A stretch of DNA of 64,000 nucleotides, taken from assembly GCA_963422465.1 (NCBI GenBank), contig OY730174.1:1364001-1428000 (forward strand). Reading direction: 5' to 3'. Shown here piece after piece: positions 54,126 to 64,000 of this stretch (positions within the stretch are counted from its first letter, which is position 1; every line of letters starts with the position of its first letter). The notes under the pieces were generated by a model. That model was given only the letters and a program-made list of their open reading frames with translations. It made no database searches and was not told the DNA's origin. The stretch comes from Lichina pygmaea. Taxonomy: Eukaryota > Ascomycota > Lichinomycetes > Lichinales > Lichinaceae. A program made the translations under genes and the position numbers.

Positions 54126-56434
54126 GATGGATTGCAGCTGGCAACCGCGGCATATAGTAGCATTGCAGGAACCCGATGACGTGTCTCATAGCAGCATACA
54201 TATCGGCGTCGCGAGCAAGCTTGACGGAGCGATTCCGTCGACAGAGCTGACCACCATCGGCTCCATCCACTCGACGGAGAAGGCCACCGGCCGAGGCCAC
54301 TGTCGGTTCGACATAGTGGCTGACCGAAGTCGCAACGAATCGGGAGGGGCTACGGAAGCTTACAGGAGACGGGGAACAGTCTGCTTACGTGCGCTCGGAT
54401 CATTCATCGTCTGCGAATGATATCCTTGCAGACTGCTTATACAGTGATTTACCATGCACCGTGCGGTACGTCTTACTGCCAGGCGACAGCCAGTTATCCT
54501 GGTACAACTACATCTCTTGATATGCCAACTGAGGCGAGTCATTCACGTATTTCGGCAAAGGTGTCAGCGCTTGCTGTTGTTGGGCCAGTGTTGCATGATC
54601 CGACACCTACGGTAAGTGCCGGTAGGTACGGAAGTACGTGTGTACACGGAACACAGTACGTTACGTACGAGTACGTACGTACCTCGTCCGTGTACTCGTA
54701 CGAGGCGTTCTGCTTACATCATCAGCGCAAGTGTAAGCAGAGCCTCAACGTCAGAAACTGAACGCGAGAGCCTCAGCCGGTACGGAGGTATCGTAGGCCT
54801 GATCAGCACCCGCAGATCTGACTGCGGATGCGGATGTGGATGCGAATCGTCTCCGGCTGACACCTGCACGAGCTAGCCCTATCAGGGAGTCGTGGGAACG
54901 GTGGCCACCCCTCAGGATGCCTTGGGGGTGGACCCCCCGAGTGCCCCTGGCTTCAGCTCTCTTTCTCCTTCCGCACAGACAATCAATTTGCAACCTCTTG
55001 GCATAGAGCTCAAATCTAGACTCGGCACCAATGGTCGCGAAGGCCTTGGCGGACAACATTCGTCCGCTGTCTGCGTAACGTACTGCACCGTACCGTACCT
55101 TACCGGTACAGTACGTACGCACGCTGCACAGCCTCGGCTACAAGCCTCGAAATGCGCCTCGGACACGTGGGAAAGCACGTTGGATAAGAAAGCATTTCAC
55201 TTGGCGTCTACCACCTCACCCAGGGATCAATCACTCTCCTTGCTTGTCAGCGACCTTTCGGTTTGAATCAAATTCTTTCCACACATTCCTACGTTACGCA
55301 TGTACTGTACGAGGGGGTACCGCCGAAGGGCATGTCGTGTTCCGCGGCGGCGAAGCCAGCCGTTCCCGTCCGGTTGGATCCAGCCAGCCCTGCCGGGCTG
55401 AACATGCACGACCCCTTTTTTCATTTTTTTTCGGACAGCTACTGTGGTACCCCACGTACAATACTGTACAGTACGTACAGTATATTACAGTACTTCCATG
55501 GCCCCAGCATCGATCGGTACATGCGCTTTGCCGCGCTACACATATGAAGCTAGGTATCTGTTCGAGTCGAGCAAGGTACGAGCTTCATAAGTCTTGGAGA
55601 TATCACACAACACACCTCCTTCGGTCGGATGTTTTTTCTCGGTCGCATCTAATGTCTAGCTCTATTTCCATCAAGTCGGATCTTGTTCTTGATGTCATAT
55701 ATGGTATTTTCGGCGGTATGGAGCACTCATCAGCGGTTTGAAGTTGAGCGGTCGGTGAGCCGATGCCCCAAAAGTTTAGTAGTACTTGGTTTTTCTAGGG
55801 AATGCCACCAAACTAGAAGTACTTATCCTAAGCGACGGGGCATGGAAGTAAGAGGGCCGTGGATGGATCTTACTTCTGCGTCGTGCGCTACCACGCCTGC
55901 GACTTGGTGTTACGGTACCTTGGCCGTAAGCGCCGAGCAACGGCTCCTACAGCCCGGATGCTACGTATACCACCAGGTACAGCGTGCCGTACGTACTAAC
56001 CGCGGAGGAAGACACACGCGTCCTCGTGCCACGTCGCCTGGCGACTTCTTGTCATCCACCTTCCCTACCAAGCTGCTGCGGTGATGCTTGGCGTGTGTGG
56101 GGCGCTGCTCCAGTCCTTCCCTTCAGAGATGGATCGGGCTTTCCGCTTCTGGGTCGGAGATTCGGCGTTGTCAGCTCGATGGTCCCTCCATTACGAGATG
56201 TTTTCCCGAAGGCTTCCTCTTGCAGTGGCCGATCGAGTCGAGCATATAAATGCCTGCCCTTGCCGCGACGAGGGCTGGCTTTTCGCTCCACACGGCAAGA
56301 GCACTTTGACCATCTATCTATCTATCTACCGTCGCCGTCTCGTCGCTCGCTAGTTCTATTCGGTGTGTTCGACATCGAGACACCTCCCATTTGAAAAGAG
56401 CCCTTCCATCCCAGCTGCCCACGTTACCGCAGCC
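54126..56434. other. Long spacer with palindromic GTAC-rich DNA and the lactonase-like promoter
   Basis: 2.3 kb without a recognisable gene; the small open frames show no family signal. GTAC/TACGTA words are dense at about 54,610-54,690, 55,075-55,120 and 55,445-55,490. A 9-bp inverted repeat, TATGAAGCT (55,543-55,551) and AGCTTCATA (55,581-55,589), could form a hairpin. A CTAT microsatellite lies near 56,313. Confidence 0.5.
56245..56250 (+). promoter_or_regulatory. TATA box candidate of the lactonase-like gene
   Basis: TATAAA within GAGCATATAAATGCC, 185 bp before ATG 56,435, a reasonable distance for a gene with a short leader. Confidence 0.5.
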
Positions 56435-56764
56435 ATGGTCCGCCTTTCTCAGTTGGCGACTCCGCTCGCCCTGGTCTCGGCCGTCCTTGCGGTCCCGAAG
56501 AGCCCTCCCAAAGGCTACACGTCACAAGGCGTCGAGCATATCACCGGGGCGCCCAAGGCGGTCTACTTCATCACCAACAACGTCGACGAGAATGCCGTAG
56601 TCGCCCTCAGATCCGGCCGGGACGGCAAGCTTGTGGAGAGCTCGGTCACGCCGACGGGCGGCAAGGGCTCGAACCAGCTGGACCCTATGACGGGGGCGCC
56701 CATGTTTCCGGACGCCCTGGCCAGCCAGGGGGCTCTGACGCTCGTTGGAGATGTACACATCCCG

Positions 56765-56810
<46 letters not shown>

Positions 56811-58081
56811 TTGCGGGTTTTTTTTTCTAGAAAAAACCTTGACGTGAGATGCGCCTTGGTGGAAACGTCGGCTGATTCGCGAACAGAAACTCGTCGTCGT
56901 CAATGCTGGCTCGAACACCATCTCGGCCTTCAAGATTGACACGCTCGACCCGACGAATCTCACGCTGCTCGGCGACCCCGTCGATACGATGGGCGACTTT
57001 CCCAACACCGTGGGCGGGTCGTCGAAGCTGAATCAAGGTCGGTGGCAACCTCGACCTGCAATCCCCGCCGGGCTCTCCTCGTGGCTGACTGACGGCCCCG
57101 CTTGTAGCCTGCGTCGGGAACACTGGCGCCAGAGCCGGCATCGCCTGCTACGAGGTATCGGACGAGGGTCTGCAACCCTTGAACGAGGCCCTGTTTGCGC
57201 TGCAGTTCAACCAGACGACGCCTCCCGTGGGACCGTTCAACGGCCTGGCTCACGTTCTCTTCAACGAGGACTCATCCGCGCTTGTAGCCGTGGCCAAGGG
57301 TGTCCCGATGACCAATAACACCGGCTTTCTCGCGTACTACCCGGTCGTCGACGGCCGTGTGAGCGGTGACGCGACGATGACCTCGCCACCGGGCACGAGC
57401 GTTCTCTTCGGCAGCGCCGTCATTCCCACCAGCAAAGACGATGGCGGCAAATACGACGGCAGCAAATACAACGTCAGCAGATACGACGTCGAACAGTCCG
57501 GCCCACGCAACAGGATCATTACCAGCGATGCCAGCTTCGGCGCCGCCATCTTCGAGTTCGGAAGCGACGGCGTGGCGCGCACGGTGGCGACAACGAGAAT
57601 CCCGGACCAACTGGCCAGCTGCTGGGCCACCTACTCCAAGCACACCGGCAGCGCCTTCATCAGCGACGCGACCGCGCGGCTCTCCGAGATTGACGTCGAG
57701 ACCGGGACCTTGATCCAGACGGTCGACGCCGCGCCGGGCACCGTCACCAACTCCACCGACATGCCGATGATGCCGTCGTCGCCGTCGACGACGAACGGCA
57801 CTCTCGATGGCCTCAGCACTCTCCGCTTCTTCGACACGGCCACCAAGGGCAAGTTCCTGTACGCGCTGAGCGCAGACGGTATCCTCAACGGCACCGCCTC
57901 GATAGCCGTCTTTGAGCTGGCACACGGCGACGAGACCGAACACAGCAACAAGACCGGATACGGCGACGAGGCAAGATACGGCGGCAAGGCAGGATCCAGC
58001 GGCGAGACGAGACTCATCCAAGTCTACCAAGCCACCGGCACCGGCGCCGGCATCAACTCGCAGGGCATGGTCGTCGTATAG
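56435..58081 (+). CDS. Secreted beta-propeller protein, lactonase / carboxymuconate-cyclase-like
   Basis: It belongs to the seven-bladed propeller family often annotated as 3-carboxymuconate cyclase or 6-phosphogluconolactonase-like. The substrate of secreted fungal members is unknown. Three exons, 56,435-56,752, 56,887-57,037 and 57,108-58,081, join in frame to 480 residues. A signal peptide is clear (MVRLSQLATPLALVSAVLA, cut before or near VP), so it is probably extracellular. Propeller blades show KAVYFITNNVDENAVVALR, LVVVNAGSNTISAFKID, ACVGNTGARAGIACYEV, FNGLAHVLFNEDSSALVAV and ASCWATYSKHTGSAFISDA. Two low-complexity insertions with Gly, Asp and Lys repeats stand out (about KYDGSKYNVSRYDV and GYGDEARYGGKAGSSG). 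The first intron (134 nt) contains a CT microsatellite. Confidence 0.85.
56768..56806. repeat. CT microsatellite in an intron
   Basis: About 19 CT units starting 15 bases after the 5' splice site of the first intron of the lactonase-like gene. Variation here changes intron length but not the protein. Confidence 0.9.
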
Positions 58082-58862
58082 ACACATCCCTTCCCCTTCC
58101 CCTCCCCAAAAAAAGCTATCGATCATGCTGGAGATATAAACGTCCTTCTTCCTTCTTCTTCTTCTTCTCTGTTTCTTGAAGGGAGGGAGGGGGGCCGGCA
58201 CAGCAGGAATTCACGTATGTAGCGACATTGAGAATTCATTCGGATTTGAAGTGGGCGCTGGGTGTCAGGGTGTGAGGGAGTGAGGGTGTAGGAAGTTGAG
58301 AAGTGGGAAGTTGGGAAGGGGGAAAGGGTAGACCAGGAGGATGTCGTCACGGTCTTATGGGCGTACAGATGGATGTCACACCAATTTTTTTTATAATAAA
58401 AATTCATGAATAGCATCTCATCCTTTTTTCTATTTCATCTGTACTCCTCTTCTTCTTTCTTCTTGTCCCTATTCTTGTCAGTGTTTCCCCTTTTTTTCTT
58501 TCTTTTGCTTTCTTTTCTTTTGAGAGAGAGAGGGTCCTACAGTACTGTGATCGGTCTCAAACAGCGCATAGCGATCTATTACAGTGGCACGACAAAAGTC
58601 TGCGTACATCTCCATACAAAATCTACCTCAAACTACTCTGGAGAATCAATACCTAGCTGCAAGTTGTTACTGGTGTAGGCCCTCAACTTAGTCGTACTAC
58701 TTATGAAAGTAGCAGCTGACACCTTGTACTGGTGTACGCAGACTTGTGTCGTGACACTGTACTATTCTGTACGTACTTACTGTACGTGACCGCAGACACG
58801 TCGCCGCGCGACGAGGCTGCCGGCGGGCCGCCGGCGGGCCGCCGGCACCACACCGGGTACGT
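58082..58862. other. Spacer after the lactonase-like gene
   Basis: No gene is recognised. It is T- and CT-rich near 58,430-58,520 (poly-pyrimidine on plus) and has a GGGCCGCCGGC direct repeat near 58,825-58,850. Confidence 0.5.
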
Positions 58863-59640
58863 ATGGCACGACACAAGTGGGCAAAAGACGTACTCTGGCG
58901 ACAGCAACAGCAGATGGAGGACACCACCACCACAGGGCTAGGCCTTCCCCCTTGGTCGGAAAACCCCCGCCAAGACCCCACACAGGCCCCGACAAACCAC
59001 CGCCTCACACCACCACAAACACTGTGGCTTGCCTACCAACTTGCAGAACAGTGGTGCTGGGACCGACCGCTGGCGCCAGCTAGAAGGCGGACCGCCACCC
59101 CCCTCCCCCCCCCCCGCCGGAGCACCGACCCTGACCTGACCCTGCCCCCACTTGGCAGCCCTCCGGCTTCATGCCAGCTTACCGAAGGCACACACCAGTG
59201 TCCTGACACAAATACGCACAGGCAACATCGGCCTGGCTGCCTTTCTCCACCGCTGCCGGGGTCCCTGGCTTCGAGTCTCCGGCGTGCCCATGTGGGTGGC
59301 AGTGGGAGACAGCCGAACACGTGATCCTCCAGTGCCAGCGGTTCACTGGCGAGCGACGGGTGCTCCGAAAACTGACCCTGACGACTGACTTCCAGCAGCT
59401 GACCTCTAACCATCGGGCCGCGGCTGTCCTGGCCCCGTGGTTCCTACGTCTAGGCCTTCTCTCCCAGTTTTCCTGGGCCCGGGACCAGCTTTCCCCCCTG
59501 CTTGACTGCCAAGCAGCCACTTCCTTTTGTTCTATAGCTTCTCGGTAGGATGGTGCCCGCCCAGGGGCCGCAGGGGAGGTTTTCATCCTATGGGCAGGTG
59601 GCTAGCCACCTGCGCCGGAAGGTTTCCTTACCACTTTCAT
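58863..59640 (+). mobile_element. Relic of a second, GC-rich LINE family (ORF2 C-terminus)
   Basis: The sequence codes for the end of a fungal LINE ORF2 in two frames. One frame gives HASLPKAHTSVLTQIRTGNI then GLAAFLHRC (about 59,170-59,260). The next frame gives VPGFESPACPCGWQWETAEH then VILQCQRFTGERR (about 59,265-59,360) and on to CSIASR near 59,548, so there is at least one frameshift near 59,260. The arrangement parallels the LINE-3 end (RTGRIGLASFLFRAGVPDF, CVCG..EETAKH), but the sequence is clearly another family and much richer in G and C. The left limit is uncertain; a Pro/Gln-rich frame from 58,863 may belong. No tail or target duplication was found. Confidence 0.7.
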
Positions 59641-60748
59641 AGCTTTCCCAGCATAATCTAGCTTAGCTAGCTTTAGAATGGTGTAGGATCTCAATACAAT
59701 ATGTACTTACGTGCTTGTTATGTCCTTGTTGTTGTGCATCCTTGTCATTCCTTGTCGGTCGGTTGTTGTCAGTCCATGGCGGTCCATGGCAGTCCTTGTC
59801 AGTCCTGCTTGCTTGGTTATTCCACGTACATAACATTCTTTGCAAGAATTTGACTGGGTGGAGGAGAGAGAGAAAGAAGAGAAGGAGAAGAGAAGAAGGG
59901 AGAGAGGGAGAGAGAGTGGGGGGAGAAAGAGGTGATAGGGAAGTAAGTGAATTCAGAGCTCCGAGCATTATTGATGTCAAGGTACTGACATGTCAAGAGC
60001 TGTGCGTACTTATAGTAAAACAAGAGCTGTACTGCTTTCATGCCCTGGATCATACTGTCACATGAGAGTACTGCCATCAATCACGATACTATCACACTAG
60101 AATACTGCTATCATGATGCCCCAGATCATACCGTCACACCAGAGTACTGCCATCGCGCTCCAGGATATACTGTCACACCAGAGTACTGCCGTCATGCCAG
60201 CATCATACAACACTGTCGCACCAGATTTGTAATACCATCATGCAAGAGTTCTGCTACTGTACCATGCTACAGTTGTATGGTGAGGTACAACAATGCTAAA
60301 AAAGTCATGACCGACTGTCAAATCAATCATGTCATGACAAGAGCTACTGTCATTGTAACTGTATTGTGAGAGCTGCTGTAAGTGTACTGTAAGAGCTGTT
60401 GCAACTGTACGGTACTACAGCAGGACATGCATAGCACACAAGTTCATATCAGAAGTTCTCTTCTCTGTGGAAAAGGAGCTCGATAGGTGGACTTTTTCCT
60501 TCTATCCCTCTGTGGACTTGTGTGTATCCACTGGTACGCTAACTGCCCGCTGGCAATAGAGATACTACTGGTACTGGTACTGCTGGTACTGCTACTGGGA
60601 CGGTATGAAGAGAGGATGAAGATAGCGGAGAAGTACGACAGTCAAAGAGTAGAGGAGCTACGATGCTCAACGAGTAGGGAAGCTGTATTACAGCGCACAG
60701 AGAAAGAAAAGTAACAAAAAAAAAGAGAGAGAGAGAGAGAGAGAGGTC
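59641..60748. other. Spacer with degenerate tandem repeats downstream of GET2
   Basis: No gene is recognised. It holds TTGTCATTCCTTGTC-like short repeats (about 59,720-59,810), a GA-rich stretch (about 59,865-59,930), the ATACTGTCACA array listed separately, a run of AGAGCTGCTGTAAGTGTACT-like units (about 60,340-60,415) and a GA microsatellite (about 60,724-60,746) just after the GET2 stop codon. Confidence 0.5.
60052..60205. repeat. Minisatellite of about four 34-42-bp units
   Basis: Units start ATACTGTCACA and contain GAGTACTGCCATCA, with starts at about 60,052, 60,087, 60,128 and 60,167. They are diverged and uneven in length. No coding potential is recognised. Confidence 0.65.
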
Positions 60749-62149
60749 TCAAGTCCTCAACCAGGCGCCGACGCCGAGCACAAAGACCAACACGAGCGCG
60801 TCCTTGAGCATGGTCGAGAAGATGAGCGCGTAGCGGATCAAGAGGCGCAAGTAGCCTCTGTACGGTTCGGACAAGACATGCAGCAGCCCCTGCAGGATGC
60901 TGGTCACGATGCCAATGTCGCCGCTCGTCACGATGGTGCTGCTGCCGCCGTCGACAGACGTCTCGGACTGCGTCGCCGACGCCGACGACGGCGAAGAAGA
61001 AGAAGAAGAGGCGGACGAGAAGTCCGAGAGGCGGCCCTTTTCTATGAAGAACCGTGCCGTCTGGAGCACCGTCTCGATCGTCATGAACAGCGTGAACAGA
61101 CTGACCCGTCGCCCCGCGACGTACACCTCGAACGGAACCGGGGCGGCTTGCGGTGTGGACATGTCGCCGCCGCCGCCGTCGTCGTCGGCCGACGTGCTCT
61201 TCGAGTTGTGGGACGATGATGCCGAGGAAGGCCGGGATCGCGCCGGTTGCGTCCCCGTAAAGGCCGTGGTCTGCAGGATGTACGTGCCCAGCAGGATGAT
61301 GCTGAGAGCGTGCACGACGCGCCAGACCATGTTGCTCGTCTTGTTCGGCGACGCCGCTTGCGAGACGTCCGTCGTAGACGAAAAGGACCCGGGAGGCCGC
61401 TGGGCTCCGAGCAGAGAGGCTAGCCCGGGCGGCATTCCAGCCGGCATTTCGGCCGGTCCGTCGCCCAGACCGGCTCCTCCAGACTGTCCTGGCCCTCCCC
61501 CGAGACCGCTACCGGCGCCATCGGGACCTAGCCCACCACCACGGGCGCGGGCGACCATCATGTCCAGCACCTGACCATAGTCAATGTTAGGCTGCCGTTG
61601 TCGGGGCTGGAAGCCCGGTCCAGGATTCGGAGGTGGATTTCGTTCGCGGGCCGCCATCTCCACGAATACTCTTCGCCGCTCGGCCTGCTGTCGCCGGAGG
61701 CTCTCCGATAGTTCTGGTTGCTGCGGCTGTTGGCATGGCCTGGCGCCGCCCGGGGGAGGAGAGGGTGGGGTGTCTTGGGCCCCGGCTGGATCACCGCCAT
61801 TGCTGCGCTCGCTTGGTGACGGGCCTCCGGGTGCGGCTTGGACGGCTGGTGACGGGCAAGACCAGCGGGCCGTAGATGTTAGCACGGTGTCTTGCCACGG
61901 CGGCGCTGGCTTGGACGAGAGCTCGATCGCGCGGGAACGGCCATCGGCAAAGAAGGACCTACGCTCTGGAAGCCTCCCTCCCATGGACGTGATCCGGCCT
62001 AGTCGGGCTGATCCCCCGGCCTTGATCTTCGCCTCGCGCCGCTCCTTCCGTACCCGTGCCTGCTCGGCGGCCGACTGCGCGACGGGGGGAGTGCTAGGTG
62101 GTGCGGCAGCAGCATCGCCATCTGGAGGAGTCGGGGACACCCCTTCCAT
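60749..62149 (-). CDS. GET2: GET2: GET-complex receptor subunit for tail-anchored proteins
   Basis: Get2, with Get1, forms the ER receptor that docks the Get3 ATPase and inserts tail-anchored proteins. One exon codes for 466 residues from ATG at 62,149 (MEGVSPTPPDGDAA). The cytosolic N-terminus carries the Get3-binding basic motif in EQARVRKERREAKIKAGGS then ARLGRITSMGG, which is typical of the family. A long Pro/Gly-rich linker follows, and then three membrane segments: VWRVVHALSIILLGTYIL, VSLFTLFMTIETVLQTARFF and IFSTMLKDALVLVFVLGVGA. The frame is open 22 codons further upstream but has no ATG there. It is longer than yeast Get2 (about 285 residues) because of the linkers. It lies in tandem with, and downstream of, SEC31. 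Confidence 0.87.
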   Translation of the reverse strand: MEGVSPTPPDGDAAAAPPSTPPVAQSAAEQARVRKERREAKIKAGGSARLGRITSMGGRLPERRSFFADGRSRAIELSSKPAPPWQDTVLTSTARWSCPSPAVQAAPGGPSPSERSNGGDPAGAQDTPPSPPPGGARPCQQPQQPELSESLRRQQAERRRVFVEMAARERNPPPNPGPGFQPRQRQPNIDYGQVLDMMVARARGGGLGPDGAGSGLGGGPGQSGGAGLGDGPAEMPAGMPPGLASLLGAQRPPGSFSSTTDVSQAASPNKTSNMVWRVVHALSIILLGTYILQTTAFTGTQPARSRPSSASSSHNSKSTSADDDGGGGDMSTPQAAPVPFEVYVAGRRVSLFTLFMTIETVLQTARFFIEKGRLSDFSSASSSSSSPSSASATQSETSVDGGSSTIVTSGDIGIVTSILQGLLHVLSEPYRGYLRLLIRYALIFSTMLKDALVLVFVLGVGAWLRT

Positions 62150-62465
62150 ACTGAAACACCGGTCTGCCAAATCTGTATTCGACGAGCGTGTTGCTGCAGT
62201 CAGTTTCGTGGTCACGACGGAAGTGGATGCCTCTAGGTGGTTGCCTCGTAGCGATCACATGAATTCCCAGCAAGGCTGTCAGCTCAAACTGGTTGGAGCT
62301 TTTCTACGGAGAACTACTAGCCCGCGGATCCGCGCTGTCTAAAAGTACATGTACGAAGTAAACCACAAAAAGCCGTTGCTCCACCATCAGACCGCAACGT
62401 GATCCAGCATCCACTCTCGCTATCCCGTCGTCATTCTACGTCCACTCATGGAAACACCCCAGCCT
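62150..62465. other. Spacer between SEC31 and GET2
   Basis: 316 bp between the SEC31 stop codon and the GET2 start, both on the minus strand. It must hold the SEC31 3' UTR and the GET2 promoter. No clear motif is seen. Confidence 0.5.
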
Positions 62466-64000
62466 CTACTGAGGCGCGACTCGGGTCATAGCGATCAATC
62501 TTTTGACGCCGACCTGCATCTCGAGCATTAGCCCGCTTCTGGCGGAGACGCCGAACAAAACACTCACCATCCACGTCCCGCACTGATCGACTTTATTGGT
62601 ATGCAAGTCCACTTGGATCGCCTGGGCCGTGTCGTAGTCCCGATCTCGCAGCGCAGAGGCCAGGTCCTGCATGCTCGCTATCGTGTCTGGCCGCAGCAGG
62701 GTCTCGTTGTTGAGGTGGTCGAACAGGTTGTTCAACCTCTTCTCGGTGTCCATCACCTGTGGCATGAAAGTAGGCTGCAACCGGTCAGCGTTCGGTGCAG
62801 ATGCGCTAGATTCTGGGGAGCCCATACCGGTGCCTTAGACTTTACTCGCTGCATGTTCGCGGCGAGGATATCGTAGATCGGTCGTGCTTGATCGGGGATA
62901 TGTGTGCGATCTCCAGGCGCTTCAGAGTCGTTAGCCATGTCCTCTCGTTGATCGTCTCCCGTCAACCTACGGTGCTTGGCGGCTGGAGTCTGGCTGCCAG
63001 AACGTTGCGACGCGACCGTGGCAGGGCTCTGTTCACGAGATGCTTGTTGCGGCAGACCTTGTGGGTGCCCCTGTGGCGGGCCCTGAGAGAACCCTTGCGG
63101 CGGGCCCCCTTGCATCCGGGGTTGTCCCATCGGAGTTGTTGCTCCGGGGGGCATCTGGCCCTGCATAGGTGGCTGCATCTGTTGTTGAGGGGCGTATGAA
63201 GACGATTGCGGTTGCGGGGCGTAAGGGTTGGGCTGCGATCCCGGTCTCATGCCACCAGGGGGCGGGGGTGGTAACGGACGGCCTTGCGGATCAGCACCGC
63301 TTGCCCCCGGCGCCGGCACTGCCGGAGCATAACGACTGGACGGCGGCGGACCAGCCGGTGGAGGGTTATACGGCGATGGACCGCGAGCAGCCATCGGGGG
63401 TGCCATGCCTGGGCCCGGAGTGCCAGCCGGAGGTGGTGCATAGGGATTCCTCGGCGCAGATGGAGGCCTCTCAGGCTGCATCTGCGGAGGTGGACCGCTC
63501 ATCGGAGGAGACATCATTCTCGAGGGCGGGCCGGATCCCTTCGGAGGCGGACCCAAAGGCGGAGCCGCCATATGCTGCGTGGCGTATGGTGCACCTAGCT
63601 GAGGAGAAGGCAGCCCAAACTGCTGCTGCTGTTGTTGTTGCTGACCGGCAAAAGGAGAGGGAGCCGGCGGACCGCCGACTCCGGGAGTGCCGCGTCGTGC
63701 CGCAGGAGGCTTTGACACGAAGGGAGTGTCATTCCAATTTCCCTCTGCTCGCGTTGGCGGTGGTGGAGCAGGAGGAGGTGGCCCGCTCATGTTTCGAGGA
63801 GGGGGAGCAGTTCCGCTACCGGGTCCTCGATAGTATCCACCGTAGGCTTGGTTGGGCCCGGGGTTGTACTGCGGTTGCTGCTGCTGTTGCTGCGGCTGCT
63901 GGTAACCCACTGGAGCGTACGCCGTATTCGCGGCCGTGGCTTGCTGCTGAAGAGGCGCTGCTGGGCCGTAAGGGCCTGCTGCAACCGGCGCTTGTGCAGG
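62466..64000 (-). CDS. SEC31: SEC31, C-terminal part (5' end outside the window)
   Basis: Sec31 forms the outer COPII coat on ER-exit vesicles with Sec13. Only the C-terminal 475 or so residues lie here. Minus-strand exons are 64,000-62,828 (open at the window edge), 62,774-62,568 and 62,513-62,466, with introns of 53 and 54 nt and continuous frame. The first exon is a Pro/Gln/Gly-rich region (MGYQQPQQQQQQPQYNPGP, PPPPPGGMRPGSQPNPYAP) like the disordered Sec31 segment that contacts Sar1-Sec23. The end is the alpha-helical SRA1/Sec31 C-terminal domain: ARPIYDILAANMQRVKSKAP, FMPQVMDTEKRLNNLFDHLN, LLRPDTIASMQDLASALRD, VDQCGTWMVGVKRLIAMTR. The stop is TAG at 62,468-62,466. WD repeats are expected further upstream. 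Confidence 0.88.

Noticed and set aside
55541-55600. Possible small nuclear RNA or tRNA (TAGGTATCTGTTCGAGTC inside a hairpin)
   Set aside because: Only one short stem forms, the U2-like word is isolated, and there is no tRNA box A/B spacing or Sm-site context. No RNA gene can be supported.
54126-56434. Small open frames of 60-165 codons in the long spacer as genes
   Set aside because: None shows a recognisable domain, ATG context or splice structure, and frames overlap on both strands as expected by chance.
60052-60205. CRISPR-like or RNA gene array near 60.1 kb
   Set aside because: The units are diverged and uneven with no constant repeat and variable spacer pattern. A minisatellite explains them.

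Overview
The window looks like a chromosome segment from a filamentous ascomycete (Pezizomycotina). Host genes have several short introns (53-162 nt, one of 513 nt) with GT..AG ends. Their coding sequence is GC-rich and their proteins match fungal-type families. The transposons are the usual fungal set: Tad-like LINEs, Ty3/gypsy chromoviruses and a Tc1-like element. I cannot name the species from sequence alone.

Layout. 1-1,010: an inverted-repeat (foldback, MITE-like) element, a third copy of its arm and a degenerate ~177-bp tandem repeat. 1,418-5,187: a dead host gene of the fungal DUF7924 type, split by a 5'-truncated LINE with a perfect 13-bp target duplication. 5,457-28,133: a four-deep nest of retroelements. 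An outer LINE holds a gypsy element (GypA). GypA holds a nearly full-length LINE and a truncated one. The full-length LINE holds a second gypsy element (GypB) and another truncated LINE. The right part of the outer LINE also carries a solo LTR. 28,386-29,978: a decayed Tc1-like DD34E transposon with clear terminal inverted repeats. 31,215-41,406: a gene-rich block with a HUL4-like HECT ubiquitin ligase (+), a zinc polyol dehydrogenase with ten introns (+), ribosomal protein eS10 (-) and SDE2 (+), the last two sharing a 270-bp divergent promoter. 41,670-49,637: a second LINE-gypsy-LINE composite, inverted. 49,927-64,000: a GEP3-like mitochondrial permuted GTPase (+), mitochondrial ribosomal protein MRP49/mL61 (+), a secreted beta-propeller lactonase-like protein (+), a relic of a different LINE, GET2 (-) and the 3' end of SEC31 (-, running off the window).

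The host genes are housekeeping genes (ubiquitin ligation, translation, splicing/telomere maintenance, mitochondrial translation, tail-anchored protein insertion, COPII coats) with no sign of one shared pathway. The retroelements carry most of the unusual structure. Every LTR element lies inside a LINE. Two separate loci show the same chimeric LINE-gypsy-LINE architecture with the LINE middle missing. Most LINE insertion points share the target CT|AT. Stop codons in the DNA transposon, the LINEs and the broken host gene mostly fit single C-to-T changes (RIP-like). GypB carries a protein-like antisense frame overlapping its chromodomain end. I saw no convincing defence system, CRISPR array, biosynthetic cluster or RNA gene.
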